Positions 19,953 through 28,887 of a DNA stretch of 64,000 bases are shown here, piece after piece. The stretch's first letter is position 1. Each line of letters opens with the position of its first letter. The position numbers were made by a program, and so were the translations under genes. The notes beneath the pieces are model-generated. The model was not told the DNA's origin. It did not search any database and saw only the letters and a program-made list of their open reading frames with translations. The stretch is from Rikenellaceae bacterium. Its GTDB lineage: Bacteria; Bacteroidota; Bacteroidia; Bacteroidales; Rikenellaceae. The stretch lies in assembly GCA_015059845.1 (NCBI GenBank), contig SUZR01000001.1:186001-250000 (forward strand). The letters are read 5' to 3'.

Positions 19953-20593
19953 TAGAAGTAAACCCCAACGATACAACACGAGCTGCGGCATTTGAGATGT
20001 GGATGAAAGCGCCGATGCCAATGGTTACAATCTTCAAGAAAATAGATATTAAACCTATTGTTAAGATAAGCCATCGCAATGGAATGAAACTCAATGCGCT
20101 TATGTGCTATATCGTAGCAAAAGCTGCAAGTCAAATTGATGAGTTTTTCCTCTTGCCCGTTGATGGCAAACTGATGAGATACGACAGCCTCGCAGTAAGT
20201 GTTGTTGTGAATGTTGGCGATGGGGAGATTAGCACCTGCGATGTACCCTACTCGGAGGATTTGCGTGAGTTTTACGCAGATTATATCAACCTAACCGATA
20301 CGGTGCGCAGGACCAAAAAGGCCTACGACCTGAGCCAAACACATATGGTCATCGGCACATCGGCTCTTACGCAGTGTGACATTGATGGCGTGGTGAATAT
20401 CTATTCTGGGGTATTTAACAATCCATTCTTGACGTGGGGCAGATATCGAAAGGGCTTTTTCAAAACGATGCTACCTATATCGTTTCAGTTTCATCACACG
20501 CAGATGGATGGCGCTCACGCGGCACTCTTTTTGAATAAGATGCAGGACGAGATAAACGCCATAAAGAAATATTGCAAGACGGCAGGAGTATAG
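19949..20593 (+). CDS. Chloramphenicol acetyltransferase-like (CatA fold) O-acyltransferase
   Basis: 214 aa with catalytic-type HxxxDG motif (FQFHHTQMDGAHAALFLNKMQ), SxxNVGDG-type core; ATG overlaps rsmD stop by 4 nt. Confidence 0.8.
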   Translation: MIEVNPNDTTRAAAFEMWMKAPMPMVTIFKKIDIKPIVKISHRNGMKLNALMCYIVAKAASQIDEFFLLPVDGKLMRYDSLAVSVVVNVGDGEISTCDVPYSEDLREFYADYINLTDTVRRTKKAYDLSQTHMVIGTSALTQCDIDGVVNIYSGVFNNPFLTWGRYRKGFFKTMLPISFQFHHTQMDGAHAALFLNKMQDEINAIKKYCKTAGV

Positions 20594-20651
20594 GAATGTA
20601 ATTTTATAGATGTTTTTTCGCCCAAAAATTTGCAGATTAACATTTTTATAC

Positions 20652-20659
20652 TACCTTTG
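20652..20659 (+). promoter_or_regulatory. TAnnTTTG -7 promoter of tRNA-Asp
   Basis: tacctttg, preceded by TTTG-containing -33 region, 18 nt before the tRNA 5' end. Confidence 0.65.
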
Positions 20660-20677
20660 CAATCGCAATCAGCAAAT

Positions 20678-20751
20678 GGTGCGTTAGTTCAGCTGGTTAG
20701 AATACGTGCCTGTCACGCACGGGGTCAGGGGTTCGAGTCCCCTACGCACCG
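20678..20751 (+). tRNA. tRNA-Asp (anticodon GTC)
   Basis: ggtgcgttagttcagctggttagaatacgtgcctgtcacgcacggggtcaggggttcgagtcccctacgcaccg: full cloverleaf, anticodon GTC, acceptor GGTGCGT/ACGCACC. Confidence 0.97.
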
Positions 20752-20765
20752 CGAATTTTGATAGC

Positions 20766-20795
20766 AAGCGACTGAGTTTTCAGTCGCTTTTTTTG
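20766..20795 (+). terminator. Hairpin terminator after tRNA-Asp
   Basis: aagcgactgagttttcagtcgcttttttt. Confidence 0.85.
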
Positions 20796-20963
20796 TATAT
20801 GTGGCTCGCTTGAACAAGTTCAAAGCCCCATATTACACAAAATGTACGTACACGCACTTGCTATCATTGATGTAGGGCACTACTCTCTTAAATGGGGTTG
20901 CGGGAATAATTAGAGATTTATTTTTCAATCGTATTCCCGCTTCACCTTCGCTTCGCTCGGCGG

Positions 20964-20983
20964 TCGAATCCTCCTACGCACCA
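20964..20983 (+). repeat. Degenerate duplicate of the tRNA-Asp 3' end
   Basis: tcgaatcctcctacgcacca versus tRNA tcgagtcccctacgcaccg (20733..20751). Confidence 0.6.
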
Positions 20984-21201
20984 CAAAAAAAAAAGGAGTT
21001 CCTCGATGGCAACCTTGATTTAATTTTAACTGATTGATTTTCAGTGTTAGTTTTTACGAAAATTGCGAAATCCTACATAGAAGACTACATGGAGGTTGTG
21101 GTTAAATCCATTTCCCGACGAGTAAAATGTGTATAGCAGTTTTGAAAGTACGGCTCTGAAATCGAGCATCTTTCGCTGATGCGATATGTATAAACAAAAT
21201 T

Positions 21202-21238
21202 GGTGCGTGACGGGACTACATCGTTCCCTACACGCACC
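21202..21238. terminator. Acceptor-stem-like hairpin, probable terminator of the 21262 lipoprotein gene
   Basis: ggtgcgtgacgggactacatcgttccctacacgcacc: long stem, reuses the GGTGCGT...ACGCACC sequence of tRNA-Asp. Confidence 0.65.
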
Positions 21239-21261
21239 ATTTTTGTGTATAGACTATTCTC

Positions 21262-22182
21262 TTACTTCTTGCTCAAACTCAGAATCACAGTGAAAGTCTC
21301 GAAGGTATCCATAAACTCCTTCTCCAATGCTGCAATCTGCGCTGCATCGAGTTTCAATCCCTCGTTCTCTTTCTCTACCAAATCAACCATACCGCCCAAC
21401 CAAGCAGCCTGCTTAGGAATGATGATGAAGAGGCGGTCGCCATCCTCGTCGGGGAATGAGGTAGCATTTACCTTATAAGTATCGCTTCCTTCATAGAGAT
21501 TGAACACAAGGTTGTTGCCATTCAGGGTATAATTCTTTACCTTTGCCTCACCATCCATTGTGTGGTTGAGTTTGCCATCAGCAGCGAATGTAGCATCTGC
21601 AAAGAATTTCTTCATCACATCAATAATACGGTCGCCGTGCATTGCATCAATAGAGATAGAGTTCTGACCATTGAAAGTTACACCTTCTGGAAGTTGAAGA
21701 GCAGTCTTACCCTCTGCGGGAACAACTCTTACAGCGGAGTTCAAGTAAGAATATTTACCAGTGATGTCGAATTGTTCTTTTACGCGGTAGTGAACTCTCT
21801 CATTGAGTGTAGATGTATTAGAATTAACCCCTTCCTTATGTATTAATTTTTCTTGTGTTAATTCAACCTTACTTGAAATTTTAATTGTAGAACCATCTGC
21901 ATCATTGTATAATTCAACAAGTTGATTACCTTCAAGATTATAAGTCCCCTTCATTTCTATCCATCCGTGGTCTTTATCCCAACCAACAACATTTTTTGTT
22001 CCATCAGCCTGATAGTTCAAAAACATACTTGCATCTGGAGTAAAGTTAAACCACTTGCCCACAATCAACTGCGGATAATCCTTGTAAGGATTCACCTCGT
22101 CATCGTCGTTGTCACAACTGCTCATCGCAAAGCCGAGCACCACAGCCACGAGGGCCATTCTAAACATTCTGAATGTCTTCAT
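21262..22182 (-). CDS. Lipoprotein with lipocalin-like domain(s)
   Basis: Signal peptide with lipobox (LGFAMSSCDNDDDE), IVGKWFNFTPDASMFLNYQADGT..., typical of secreted Bacteroidota lipocalin-like proteins. Confidence 0.7.
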   Translation of the reverse strand: MKTFRMFRMALVAVVLGFAMSSCDNDDDEVNPYKDYPQLIVGKWFNFTPDASMFLNYQADGTKNVVGWDKDHGWIEMKGTYNLEGNQLVELYNDADGSTIKISSKVELTQEKLIHKEGVNSNTSTLNERVHYRVKEQFDITGKYSYLNSAVRVVPAEGKTALQLPEGVTFNGQNSISIDAMHGDRIIDVMKKFFADATFAADGKLNHTMDGEAKVKNYTLNGNNLVFNLYEGSDTYKVNATSFPDEDGDRLFIIIPKQAAWLGGMVDLVEKENEGLKLDAAQIAALEKEFMDTFETFTVILSLSKK

Positions 22183-22642
22183 AACTCTAATATTTTAAAT
22201 TGTTATACTGTTGATTTATATGCACAAAAATGGCGTTACTGCTCATAATAAGCCGTAACGCCGATATAAAATGTGGGTATATAACCGCTAACTACCTGAT
22301 TATCAAATAGATTGCAAATGGGGGGGGGTATTTATGGCAGACACACAAACGACTGCATCCGAAGTGCAGTTCTTATTGCCGAAGTATGTCGCCAAAAAGT
22401 TATTCATAACCCAATCCATTCAGTTTCAATGCACAAAGTTAGTAAAAGTTCAGAAACAGAGTGGCAAAAACAGCAATTATTTTCAAATTTTTAGACCTGC
22501 AAATATTTTGCTTATAGTAATTATACTTAATTTAGACTACATAAAAGGCTACACGCAAAAGGGTAAAATCAACGCTTAAACCATTTTTGCACAAAAAGTC
22601 GTTTCACAACGCAACAACCTAATGCAATTTATATCAACAAAA

Positions 22643-22670
22643 TCGGCGGTGAATAGTATTTCACCGCCGA
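22643..22670 (-). terminator. Hairpin terminator of ACT-domain/paaK/ior operon
   Basis: tcggcggtgaatagtatttcaccgccga; on the minus strand followed by TTTTGTTG. Confidence 0.7.
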
Positions 22671-22729
22671 TGAAGGGTAGTCCGAGGTGAGAAACTCCTT
22701 CTTTTTTGTTATTCGAATTTAATATTACC

Positions 22730-23140
22730 CTAAAAACAACTTCGTATATCGCAATTACACTCTTGGAGAGTCTCTACGCAGCTTTCGAGGTTGTTGGGGC
22801 GGATTACGACGTTGGCCATAGCGCCGTCAGCGAAGGCGTACATATATTCAATGAATATCTCACGCTCGGAGAGGCGTTCGAGGATTGTTGAGAGGGCGCC
22901 TGCCTGGTTGTCGCATTTGATGCAGACTACATCGGTGAGCATAACGGCGAAATTCTCATTTCGCAGCACCTCCACGGCGCGCTCGACCTCCGAAACGATA
23001 AGGCGGAGAATACCGAAATCGGGTGTCTCGGCCATACTGAATGCGTGCATATTGATTCCCTCGCGGCTGAGAATACGTGTAAGGTCGTTAATGCGACCTG
23101 TCTTATTCTCAAGAAAAACGGATAATTGTTTGATTGTCAT
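22730..23140 (-). CDS. Tandem ACT-domain protein
   Basis: MTIKQLSVFLENKTGRINDLTRILSREGINMHAFSMAETPDFGILRLIV plus second ACT repeat. Confidence 0.9.
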   Translation of the reverse strand: MTIKQLSVFLENKTGRINDLTRILSREGINMHAFSMAETPDFGILRLIVSEVERAVEVLRNENFAVMLTDVVCIKCDNQAGALSTILERLSEREIFIEYMYAFADGAMANVVIRPNNLESCVETLQECNCDIRSCF

Positions 23141-23155
23141 ATCTCTGGCTTTTTG

Positions 23156-24457
23156 TTATTTCAATATTCGCTTGTCTATCACGTGCTTACCCTTGCCCTG
23201 GCTACGCTCGATGCTGCCGGGTTCCATCAGTTTCACATCAGCACCAATTGAAAGTACACTCTTCAGGCGGTCGGCAAGTCGCTTCTTCATATTCAACATA
23301 CGACCAATGTCGTCGCTGAAGTAATCGCGGCGCACCTCGACCTGCACCTGCAATGTATCAAGATTGTTAACGCGGTCCACAATCAGCATATACTGCGGCT
23401 CAAACTCCTGCATCTCGAGGATAACGCTCTCCACCTGCGACGGGAATACGTTGATACCTCGGATAATCAGCATATCGTCGCTGCGGCCAACGATGCGGCC
23501 CATTCTAACAGTTGTACGACCACAGGCACACTCGCCCGTCATCAGCGTACAGAGGTCCTTGGTGCGATAACGCAGAAGTGGCATACCCTCCTTAGTCAGT
23601 GTGGTAAATACCAACTCTCCCTGCTCGCCGTAGGGCAACTGCTCCAGTGTGTCGGGGTTAATGATTTCGGGGTAGAAGTGGTCCTCGCTGATGTGCGAGC
23701 CATTCTGCTCCGAACACTCATACGACACACCCGGGCCCATAATCTCACTCAAGCCGTAGAGGTTGTACGCCTTCAAGCCCAGACGCTCCTCAATCTCCTT
23801 GCGCATATTCTCGGTCCACGGCTCAGCACCGAAAGCACCGATGCGAAGGCTTATATCCTCACGCTTTAGGCCCATCTTTTCGAGTGTCTCTGCAAGATAG
23901 AGCGCATACGACGGAGTACAAGCAATACCCGAGATACCCAAATCACGAATAAGACGAATATGTTTCTCTGTATTTCCCGTAGAGGTGGGAATCACCGTTG
24001 CACCGAGATTCTCAACGCCATAGTGCGCACCCAAGCCGCCTGTAAACAAGCCATAACCGTAGCTTACCGAGAAGGTGTCGTCACGTGTAACGCCATAAGC
24101 CGTTAAGCAACGCGCCATAACCTCCGACCACACGGCCAAATCCTTACGCGTGTAGCCTACGATTGTAGGGTTGCCCGTAGTTCCTGAAGAGGCGTGTACA
24201 CGCACAATCTCCGATGGCGGCGCAGCCTGCAAGCCGTAGGGATAGTTGTCGCGCAGGTCCTGCTTTGTTGTAAATGGAAGTTTTACGATGTCGTCAATAC
24301 TCTCTATATCCTCGGGTGCAATGTCCATTGCCTGCATCTTGTTGCGATAGAATGGCACATTGTGATATACATAGGTGACAAGTTTCTGCAGTCGCTTACT
24401 CTGCAACGCGTGCATCTCGTCACGACTCATACACTCTTTGTTTGGGTTCCAAATCAT
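23156..24457 (-). CDS. Phenylacetate-CoA ligase (PaaK family)
   Basis: 433 aa; VHASSGTTGNPTIVGYTRKDLAVWSEVMARCL; YNLYGLSEIMGPGVSYEC; RIVGRSDDMLIIRGINVFPSQVE. Confidence 0.95.
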   Translation of the reverse strand: MIWNPNKECMSRDEMHALQSKRLQKLVTYVYHNVPFYRNKMQAMDIAPEDIESIDDIVKLPFTTKQDLRDNYPYGLQAAPPSEIVRVHASSGTTGNPTIVGYTRKDLAVWSEVMARCLTAYGVTRDDTFSVSYGYGLFTGGLGAHYGVENLGATVIPTSTGNTEKHIRLIRDLGISGIACTPSYALYLAETLEKMGLKREDISLRIGAFGAEPWTENMRKEIEERLGLKAYNLYGLSEIMGPGVSYECSEQNGSHISEDHFYPEIINPDTLEQLPYGEQGELVFTTLTKEGMPLLRYRTKDLCTLMTGECACGRTTVRMGRIVGRSDDMLIIRGINVFPSQVESVILEMQEFEPQYMLIVDRVNNLDTLQVQVEVRRDYFSDDIGRMLNMKKRLADRLKSVLSIGADVKLMEPGSIERSQGKGKHVIDKRILK

Positions 24458-24488
24458 ACTCTCTCTATTTTTGTTCCTAACTAATTTT

Positions 24489-25802
24489 CTATTCCAGCGG
24501 GTGGTCCTCCATAAATGCCTTCATACGCTCGGCAAGCGTATCGTACAAATCATCCCGCATACGCGATGTGCAGGCTCTCACGCCCTGCTGCTCACTACCC
24601 GTCGTGGAGAGTGAAATGCTGCTCACACCATAGTACAGAAGTTCCGTAAGCAAATCGCCACCACTTAATCCTCCGTAACCAATCGTAAAGAAGAAACCAT
24701 CGCCCACACGCTGCGTAACATCATTGTCATAGACAATATGGAAACCGTTATCGGTAAAAATCTTCTTCATTCGCTCGGCACGAATGGCATACTCGCGTGT
24801 ATCCTCCACAAAGTTAATCTCGCCCTCGGTCGAGAGGCGCAGCATCTCGGCATAAGCATACTGCGTAGAGGCCGTACAGCCCGAAGTAATCATATAGAGG
24901 ATAGAGGCTATCAGCGTCTGACCAAATACTCCCGCGTCCTTATATCGCTCGGCCAAAGCGGGATAGTGGCGGTCGAAGAGTTTATCGCTTATGCACGTAA
25001 GTGCCATACGCTGACCGGCATAGCTGAATATCTTTGACGACGAGAGCATCAGGATATAATTATCTGTATATCGTGCCACTGTCGGGGGATAAGGCGGCTC
25101 GAACGGATGCCCCAAGTCGTGGCGGAAATCCATACAGAAGTATGCCAAATCCTCCATAACGATAACATCATACTTGGTGGCCAGCTCGCCGATAATCTTT
25201 AGCTCCTGCTCCTCCAGACATATCCACGCAGGGTTGTTGGGGTTGGAATATACGATGGCGGCAACGTCGCCCTTAGAGAGCATCTGCTCCAACTTACCTC
25301 GCAGAGCCTCGCCGCGGTAGTTATAGATATCAAACTCCTTCCACTCGGCACCGATAACACGCAGTTGCGACTTCTGAATCGGAAAGCCCGGGTCGATAAA
25401 CAGCACCTTATTTTTCCCTGGCGTACACTGCGTGCAGGCAATAAACGAACCATAAGAACCTGCCACACTACCCACCGTGGGTACGCAGGCGCGAGCCGAG
25501 ATATCCACATTCAAAAACGCTTTCACGAAGCGTGATGCCTCATATTTCAACTCAGGTACACCAGCTGCTGCGGGATACTGAGAACCTACGCCTCTATCCA
25601 GCGCAGCCTTCTCGGCCTCCACGCCATATCTGTTTACGGGCAGGCCAGGTGAGCCCTGGTCCATACGGATAAAGGGTATTCCCGTCTTCTGCTCCAAATA
25701 CTGCGCAACGAGCAGCACCTCACCAATGGTCGCACGCTTTAGGTCGGCAATATGCAGCTCCTCGACAGCCTTAGCAACCAGCTCCTCACTAAAAATCTTC
25801 AT
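24489..25802 (-). CDS. PLP-dependent aminotransferase (fold type I; AvtA-like), likely aromatic/aryl-pyruvate linked by context
   Basis: YSNPNNPAWICLEEQELKIIGELA; LSSSKIFSYAGQRMALTC; located inside the ior/paaK operon. Confidence 0.85.
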   Translation of the reverse strand: MKIFSEELVAKAVEELHIADLKRATIGEVLLVAQYLEQKTGIPFIRMDQGSPGLPVNRYGVEAEKAALDRGVGSQYPAAAGVPELKYEASRFVKAFLNVDISARACVPTVGSVAGSYGSFIACTQCTPGKNKVLFIDPGFPIQKSQLRVIGAEWKEFDIYNYRGEALRGKLEQMLSKGDVAAIVYSNPNNPAWICLEEQELKIIGELATKYDVIVMEDLAYFCMDFRHDLGHPFEPPYPPTVARYTDNYILMLSSSKIFSYAGQRMALTCISDKLFDRHYPALAERYKDAGVFGQTLIASILYMITSGCTASTQYAYAEMLRLSTEGEINFVEDTREYAIRAERMKKIFTDNGFHIVYDNDVTQRVGDGFFFTIGYGGLSGGDLLTELLYYGVSSISLSTTGSEQQGVRACTSRMRDDLYDTLAERMKAFMEDHPLE

Positions 25803-25806
25803 ACGC

Positions 25807-26385
25807 CTACTCCTTTACTGCATTAAGACCGAGGTCAAAGGCTCGGCAGTTCATCTCCACAACCTTCTCGCCCTTCGATGCAAACACTCGCTTGATACTC
25901 TCGCGCAGTTGCTCGGCCGAGAGAATCTCAATATACTTTGCAGCCATACCCAGCAACACCACATTGGCGCACTTGGGAACGCTGTTCTCTTTAGCTATAT
26001 CCTCAATGGGGAGAATAGCCGTGCGGGGCAACGCCTTTAGTTCCGCCATCATAGACTCCTCGTCGGGATAGTTGGGAATATTCTTATAGGGGTGCGATGA
26101 GGTCACGACCCAGCCCTGCGCATCCAGTGCATCGACATATCGCAGAGCCTCCATCGGCTCCATAGAGATAATAAGGTCGGCCGTACCCTGACGTATAAGG
26201 TCGGAGTAAATCTCCTCGGTCGAGAGGCGCAGATTCGACTGCACATCACCTCCTCGCTGGCTCATACCGTGTACCTCGGCCTGCTTAAGGCTTAGACCTG
26301 CTACGGCGGCCGCATCGCCTATGATTGTTGCAATGGTGAGGATACCTTGTCCTCCTACACCTGCTAAAATTATATCTTTCTTCAT
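25807..26385 (-). CDS. iorB: Indolepyruvate:ferredoxin oxidoreductase subunit beta
   Basis: MKKDIILAGVGGQGILTIATIIGDAAAVAGLSLKQAEVHGMSQRGGDVQSNLR. Confidence 0.93.
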   Translation of the reverse strand: MKKDIILAGVGGQGILTIATIIGDAAAVAGLSLKQAEVHGMSQRGGDVQSNLRLSTEEIYSDLIRQGTADLIISMEPMEALRYVDALDAQGWVVTSSHPYKNIPNYPDEESMMAELKALPRTAILPIEDIAKENSVPKCANVVLLGMAAKYIEILSAEQLRESIKRVFASKGEKVVEMNCRAFDLGLNAVKE

Positions 26386-27977
26386 TACTCTTGGGCTCTT
26401 TTTTTACGAAGTTTACGATTAAGAGTCTGTATGCACTCGCGGCGGGGAATGATGACCGACACACCATCGTACTCAATCTCCTCGCGGATAATCTGCGTAA
26501 TCTCCTCCATATTCTTTGGCAGGGGCACAACCACTCTCACGTGGGCAGGGTCAACACCCAGACCCAGACATATAGCCTCAAACTTATTCGTGCCGGCCGA
26601 ATCCTGACCACCTGTCATAGCCGTTGTGAGGTTGTCCGAAATAATAACCGTAATACGCGAGTTGTCGTTCACCGCATCCAGCAAACCTGTCATACCCGAA
26701 TGAGTAAATGTCGAGTCGCCAATAACTGCTATCGCGGGGTGTACACCCGCATCGGCTGCTCCCTTGGCCATAGTAATCGAAGCACCCATATCCACACACG
26801 AATCAATGGCACGGAATGGTGGCAACGCACCCAACGTATAGCAACCAATATCACCGAAGATGCGTGCGTCGGCATACTCCTTAGCCACTCTGTTCAGTGC
26901 ATTATAGACATCTCTGTGGCCGCAACCCTGACACAACGCAGGCGGGCGTGGCACAACATTCTCGGCCGTTGCAAACGACTGCTCGCTCACAACGCCCATA
27001 GCTGCACCTACATTGTCGGGAGTAAGCTCTCCCATACGGGGTAAATCGCCTGTAAGACGACCCTTAACCACATAATCTGCGCCCAGCAAGGCCTTTACCT
27101 GCTCCTCCACAACGGGCTGGCCATCCTCGGCAATAAGCAATGCATCGCACTTCTCGGCCAACGCCTTTATGGCAGCCTTTGGCAGAGGATATTGCGACAC
27201 CTTCAGTACGGGAATACCGGCCTTCGCGGGAGCATTCTCCATAACATAATTATACGCTATTCCGCACGCCACAACGCCAATGGCAGCTCGCTCCGCAGAG
27301 TGCAATTTATTATAAGGTGAGTTCTCTGACGATGCGAGTAATTGCTCCTGCTTGGCCACAAGTGATGCATACTGTCGGCGTGCATTGCCTGGTAGCAACA
27401 CCCAATGTGTACGCTCATTGTCGGGGTTGAGCCTATTTTGCGCAATAGGTTCTACGGTTTCAACGCCTGCACGCGAGTGTGCCAAACGTGTAACCACACG
27501 CATCAGCACGGGCAGACGCAACTGCTCCGAGAGTGCAAAGGCATAGGGCATTATGTCGTATGCCTCCTGCTGCGACGAGGGCTCAAGGATGGGAATCATA
27601 GCGAACTTGCCATAGAAACGCGAATCCTGCTCATTCTGTGACGAGTGCATCGAAGGGTCATCGGCCGCCAGCACAACCAGTCCGCCGTTAATGCCCGTGA
27701 TAGCCGAGTTGACAAACGCATCGGCCGCAACGTTCATTCCCACGTGCTTCATACACACTATGGCTCGCTTGCCAGCATACGACATTCCTAGCGCAGCCTC
27801 CATAGCCGTCTTCTCGTTGGTACACCAGCGGCTACGCACCTCAGGTGCATTGGCCTGAATAAACTCTGTTATCTCTGTCGATGGGGTGCCCGGGTAGGCA
27901 TACACGCCACTAATTCCTGCGTGTATGGCGCCCAATGCGATAGCCTCATCGCCCAATAATAATCTCTTTGAAATCAT
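26385..27977 (-). CDS. iorA: Indolepyruvate:ferredoxin oxidoreductase subunit alpha
   Basis: LLLGDEAIALGAIHAGISGVYAYPGTPSTEI; CQGCGHRDVYNAL; GDIGCYTLG; IGDSTFTHSGMTGLLDAVN (TPP binding). No CxxCxxC ferredoxin-type tail is visible in the C-terminus. Confidence 0.92.
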   Translation of the reverse strand: MISKRLLLGDEAIALGAIHAGISGVYAYPGTPSTEITEFIQANAPEVRSRWCTNEKTAMEAALGMSYAGKRAIVCMKHVGMNVAADAFVNSAITGINGGLVVLAADDPSMHSSQNEQDSRFYGKFAMIPILEPSSQQEAYDIMPYAFALSEQLRLPVLMRVVTRLAHSRAGVETVEPIAQNRLNPDNERTHWVLLPGNARRQYASLVAKQEQLLASSENSPYNKLHSAERAAIGVVACGIAYNYVMENAPAKAGIPVLKVSQYPLPKAAIKALAEKCDALLIAEDGQPVVEEQVKALLGADYVVKGRLTGDLPRMGELTPDNVGAAMGVVSEQSFATAENVVPRPPALCQGCGHRDVYNALNRVAKEYADARIFGDIGCYTLGALPPFRAIDSCVDMGASITMAKGAADAGVHPAIAVIGDSTFTHSGMTGLLDAVNDNSRITVIISDNLTTAMTGGQDSAGTNKFEAICLGLGVDPAHVRVVVPLPKNMEEITQIIREEIEYDGVSVIIPRRECIQTLNRKLRKKRAQE

Positions 27978-27990
27978 ATCTATTACCTAA

Positions 27991-28761
27991 CTAAATATCT
28001 GCATCTTTTAATACGGGAAATTTCTCACGAAAGGCATTAAGCACCGCCACGTCAATCTCAGCCTCGGCCTCACACTCCACACCCGTTGCACATCGTGCAA
28101 TCTCATCTCCGTATGGGTCGATAACAACACTTCTGCCATTATATTCGCAGTTTGGGTCGCTACCCACTCGATTAACTCCCACAACATAACACTGATTCTC
28201 AATGGCACGAGCTATCAGCAGCGCACTCCACGCCTTGATACGTGGCACGGGCCAGCTTGCAACATATAGAATCATATCGTAATCCCCCTTGTTGCGTGCC
28301 CAGATGGGAAAACGCAGGTCGTAGCACACCTCCAATAATATCCTTACGCCGCGCCACTCAACCACCGTACGCTCCTTGCCAGCCGTAAAACGCAGATGCT
28401 CACCGCCATAAGTAAAGAGATGCTTCTTGTCGTAATACGCAACCTCGCCGTTGGGCTTCACAAAATAAAAACGGTTGTAGTAGTTTTCACCCACTTTTAC
28501 CGCCACACTACCTGCAATGGCGGCATCTACCTCCGCCGCCTTGCGTTGCATCCATTGAAGTGTCACACCCTGCTCACCCTCAGCCACGCCATTCGGCACG
28601 GTACAGAATCCCGTTGAGAACATCTCCGGCAGCACATATAAATCCGCCCCAGGCCAGCGGTCAATCGCCTCACTCGCCCGCTGCAAATTAATCGCAGAAT
28701 CACACCACTCAATATCGCGTTGTAGAATTGTAACTTTCATATTGTGTTTGTCTTTCTGCAA
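27991..28761 (-). CDS. Carbon-nitrogen hydrolase (nitrilase superfamily; omega-amidase-like)
   Basis: LYVLPEMFSTGF (E), YDKKHLFTYGGE (K), LLEVCYDLRFPIW (C) catalytic triad motifs. Confidence 0.9.
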   Translation of the reverse strand: MQKDKHNMKVTILQRDIEWCDSAINLQRASEAIDRWPGADLYVLPEMFSTGFCTVPNGVAEGEQGVTLQWMQRKAAEVDAAIAGSVAVKVGENYYNRFYFVKPNGEVAYYDKKHLFTYGGEHLRFTAGKERTVVEWRGVRILLEVCYDLRFPIWARNKGDYDMILYVASWPVPRIKAWSALLIARAIENQCYVVGVNRVGSDPNCEYNGRSVVIDPYGDEIARCATGVECEAEAEIDVAVLNAFREKFPVLKDADI

Positions 28762-28850
28762 AGATAGCGATTATAATGTAAATACCTTAATCCGCAAGGT
28801 CAAAACGTCGCGTTGATATCAAATATTTACGATGTTGCGGATAGAAATAA

Positions 28851-28877
28851 TTAAGGAGTCCTGTCGGAACTCCTTAA
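28851..28877 (-). terminator. Hairpin terminator at araB-like 3' end
   Basis: ttaaggagtcctgtcggaactccttaa. Confidence 0.65.
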
Positions 28878-28887
28878 TCTTAAATAT

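Noticed and set aside
21202-21238. Second tRNA gene suggested by GGTGCGT...ACGCACC
   Set aside because: Only 37 bp; cannot fold into a cloverleaf; better explained as a terminator or tRNA-end duplicate.
26391-27044. 217-aa plus-strand ORF
   Set aside because: Antisense shadow of iorA; low-complexity Arg/His/Asn composition with no motif.
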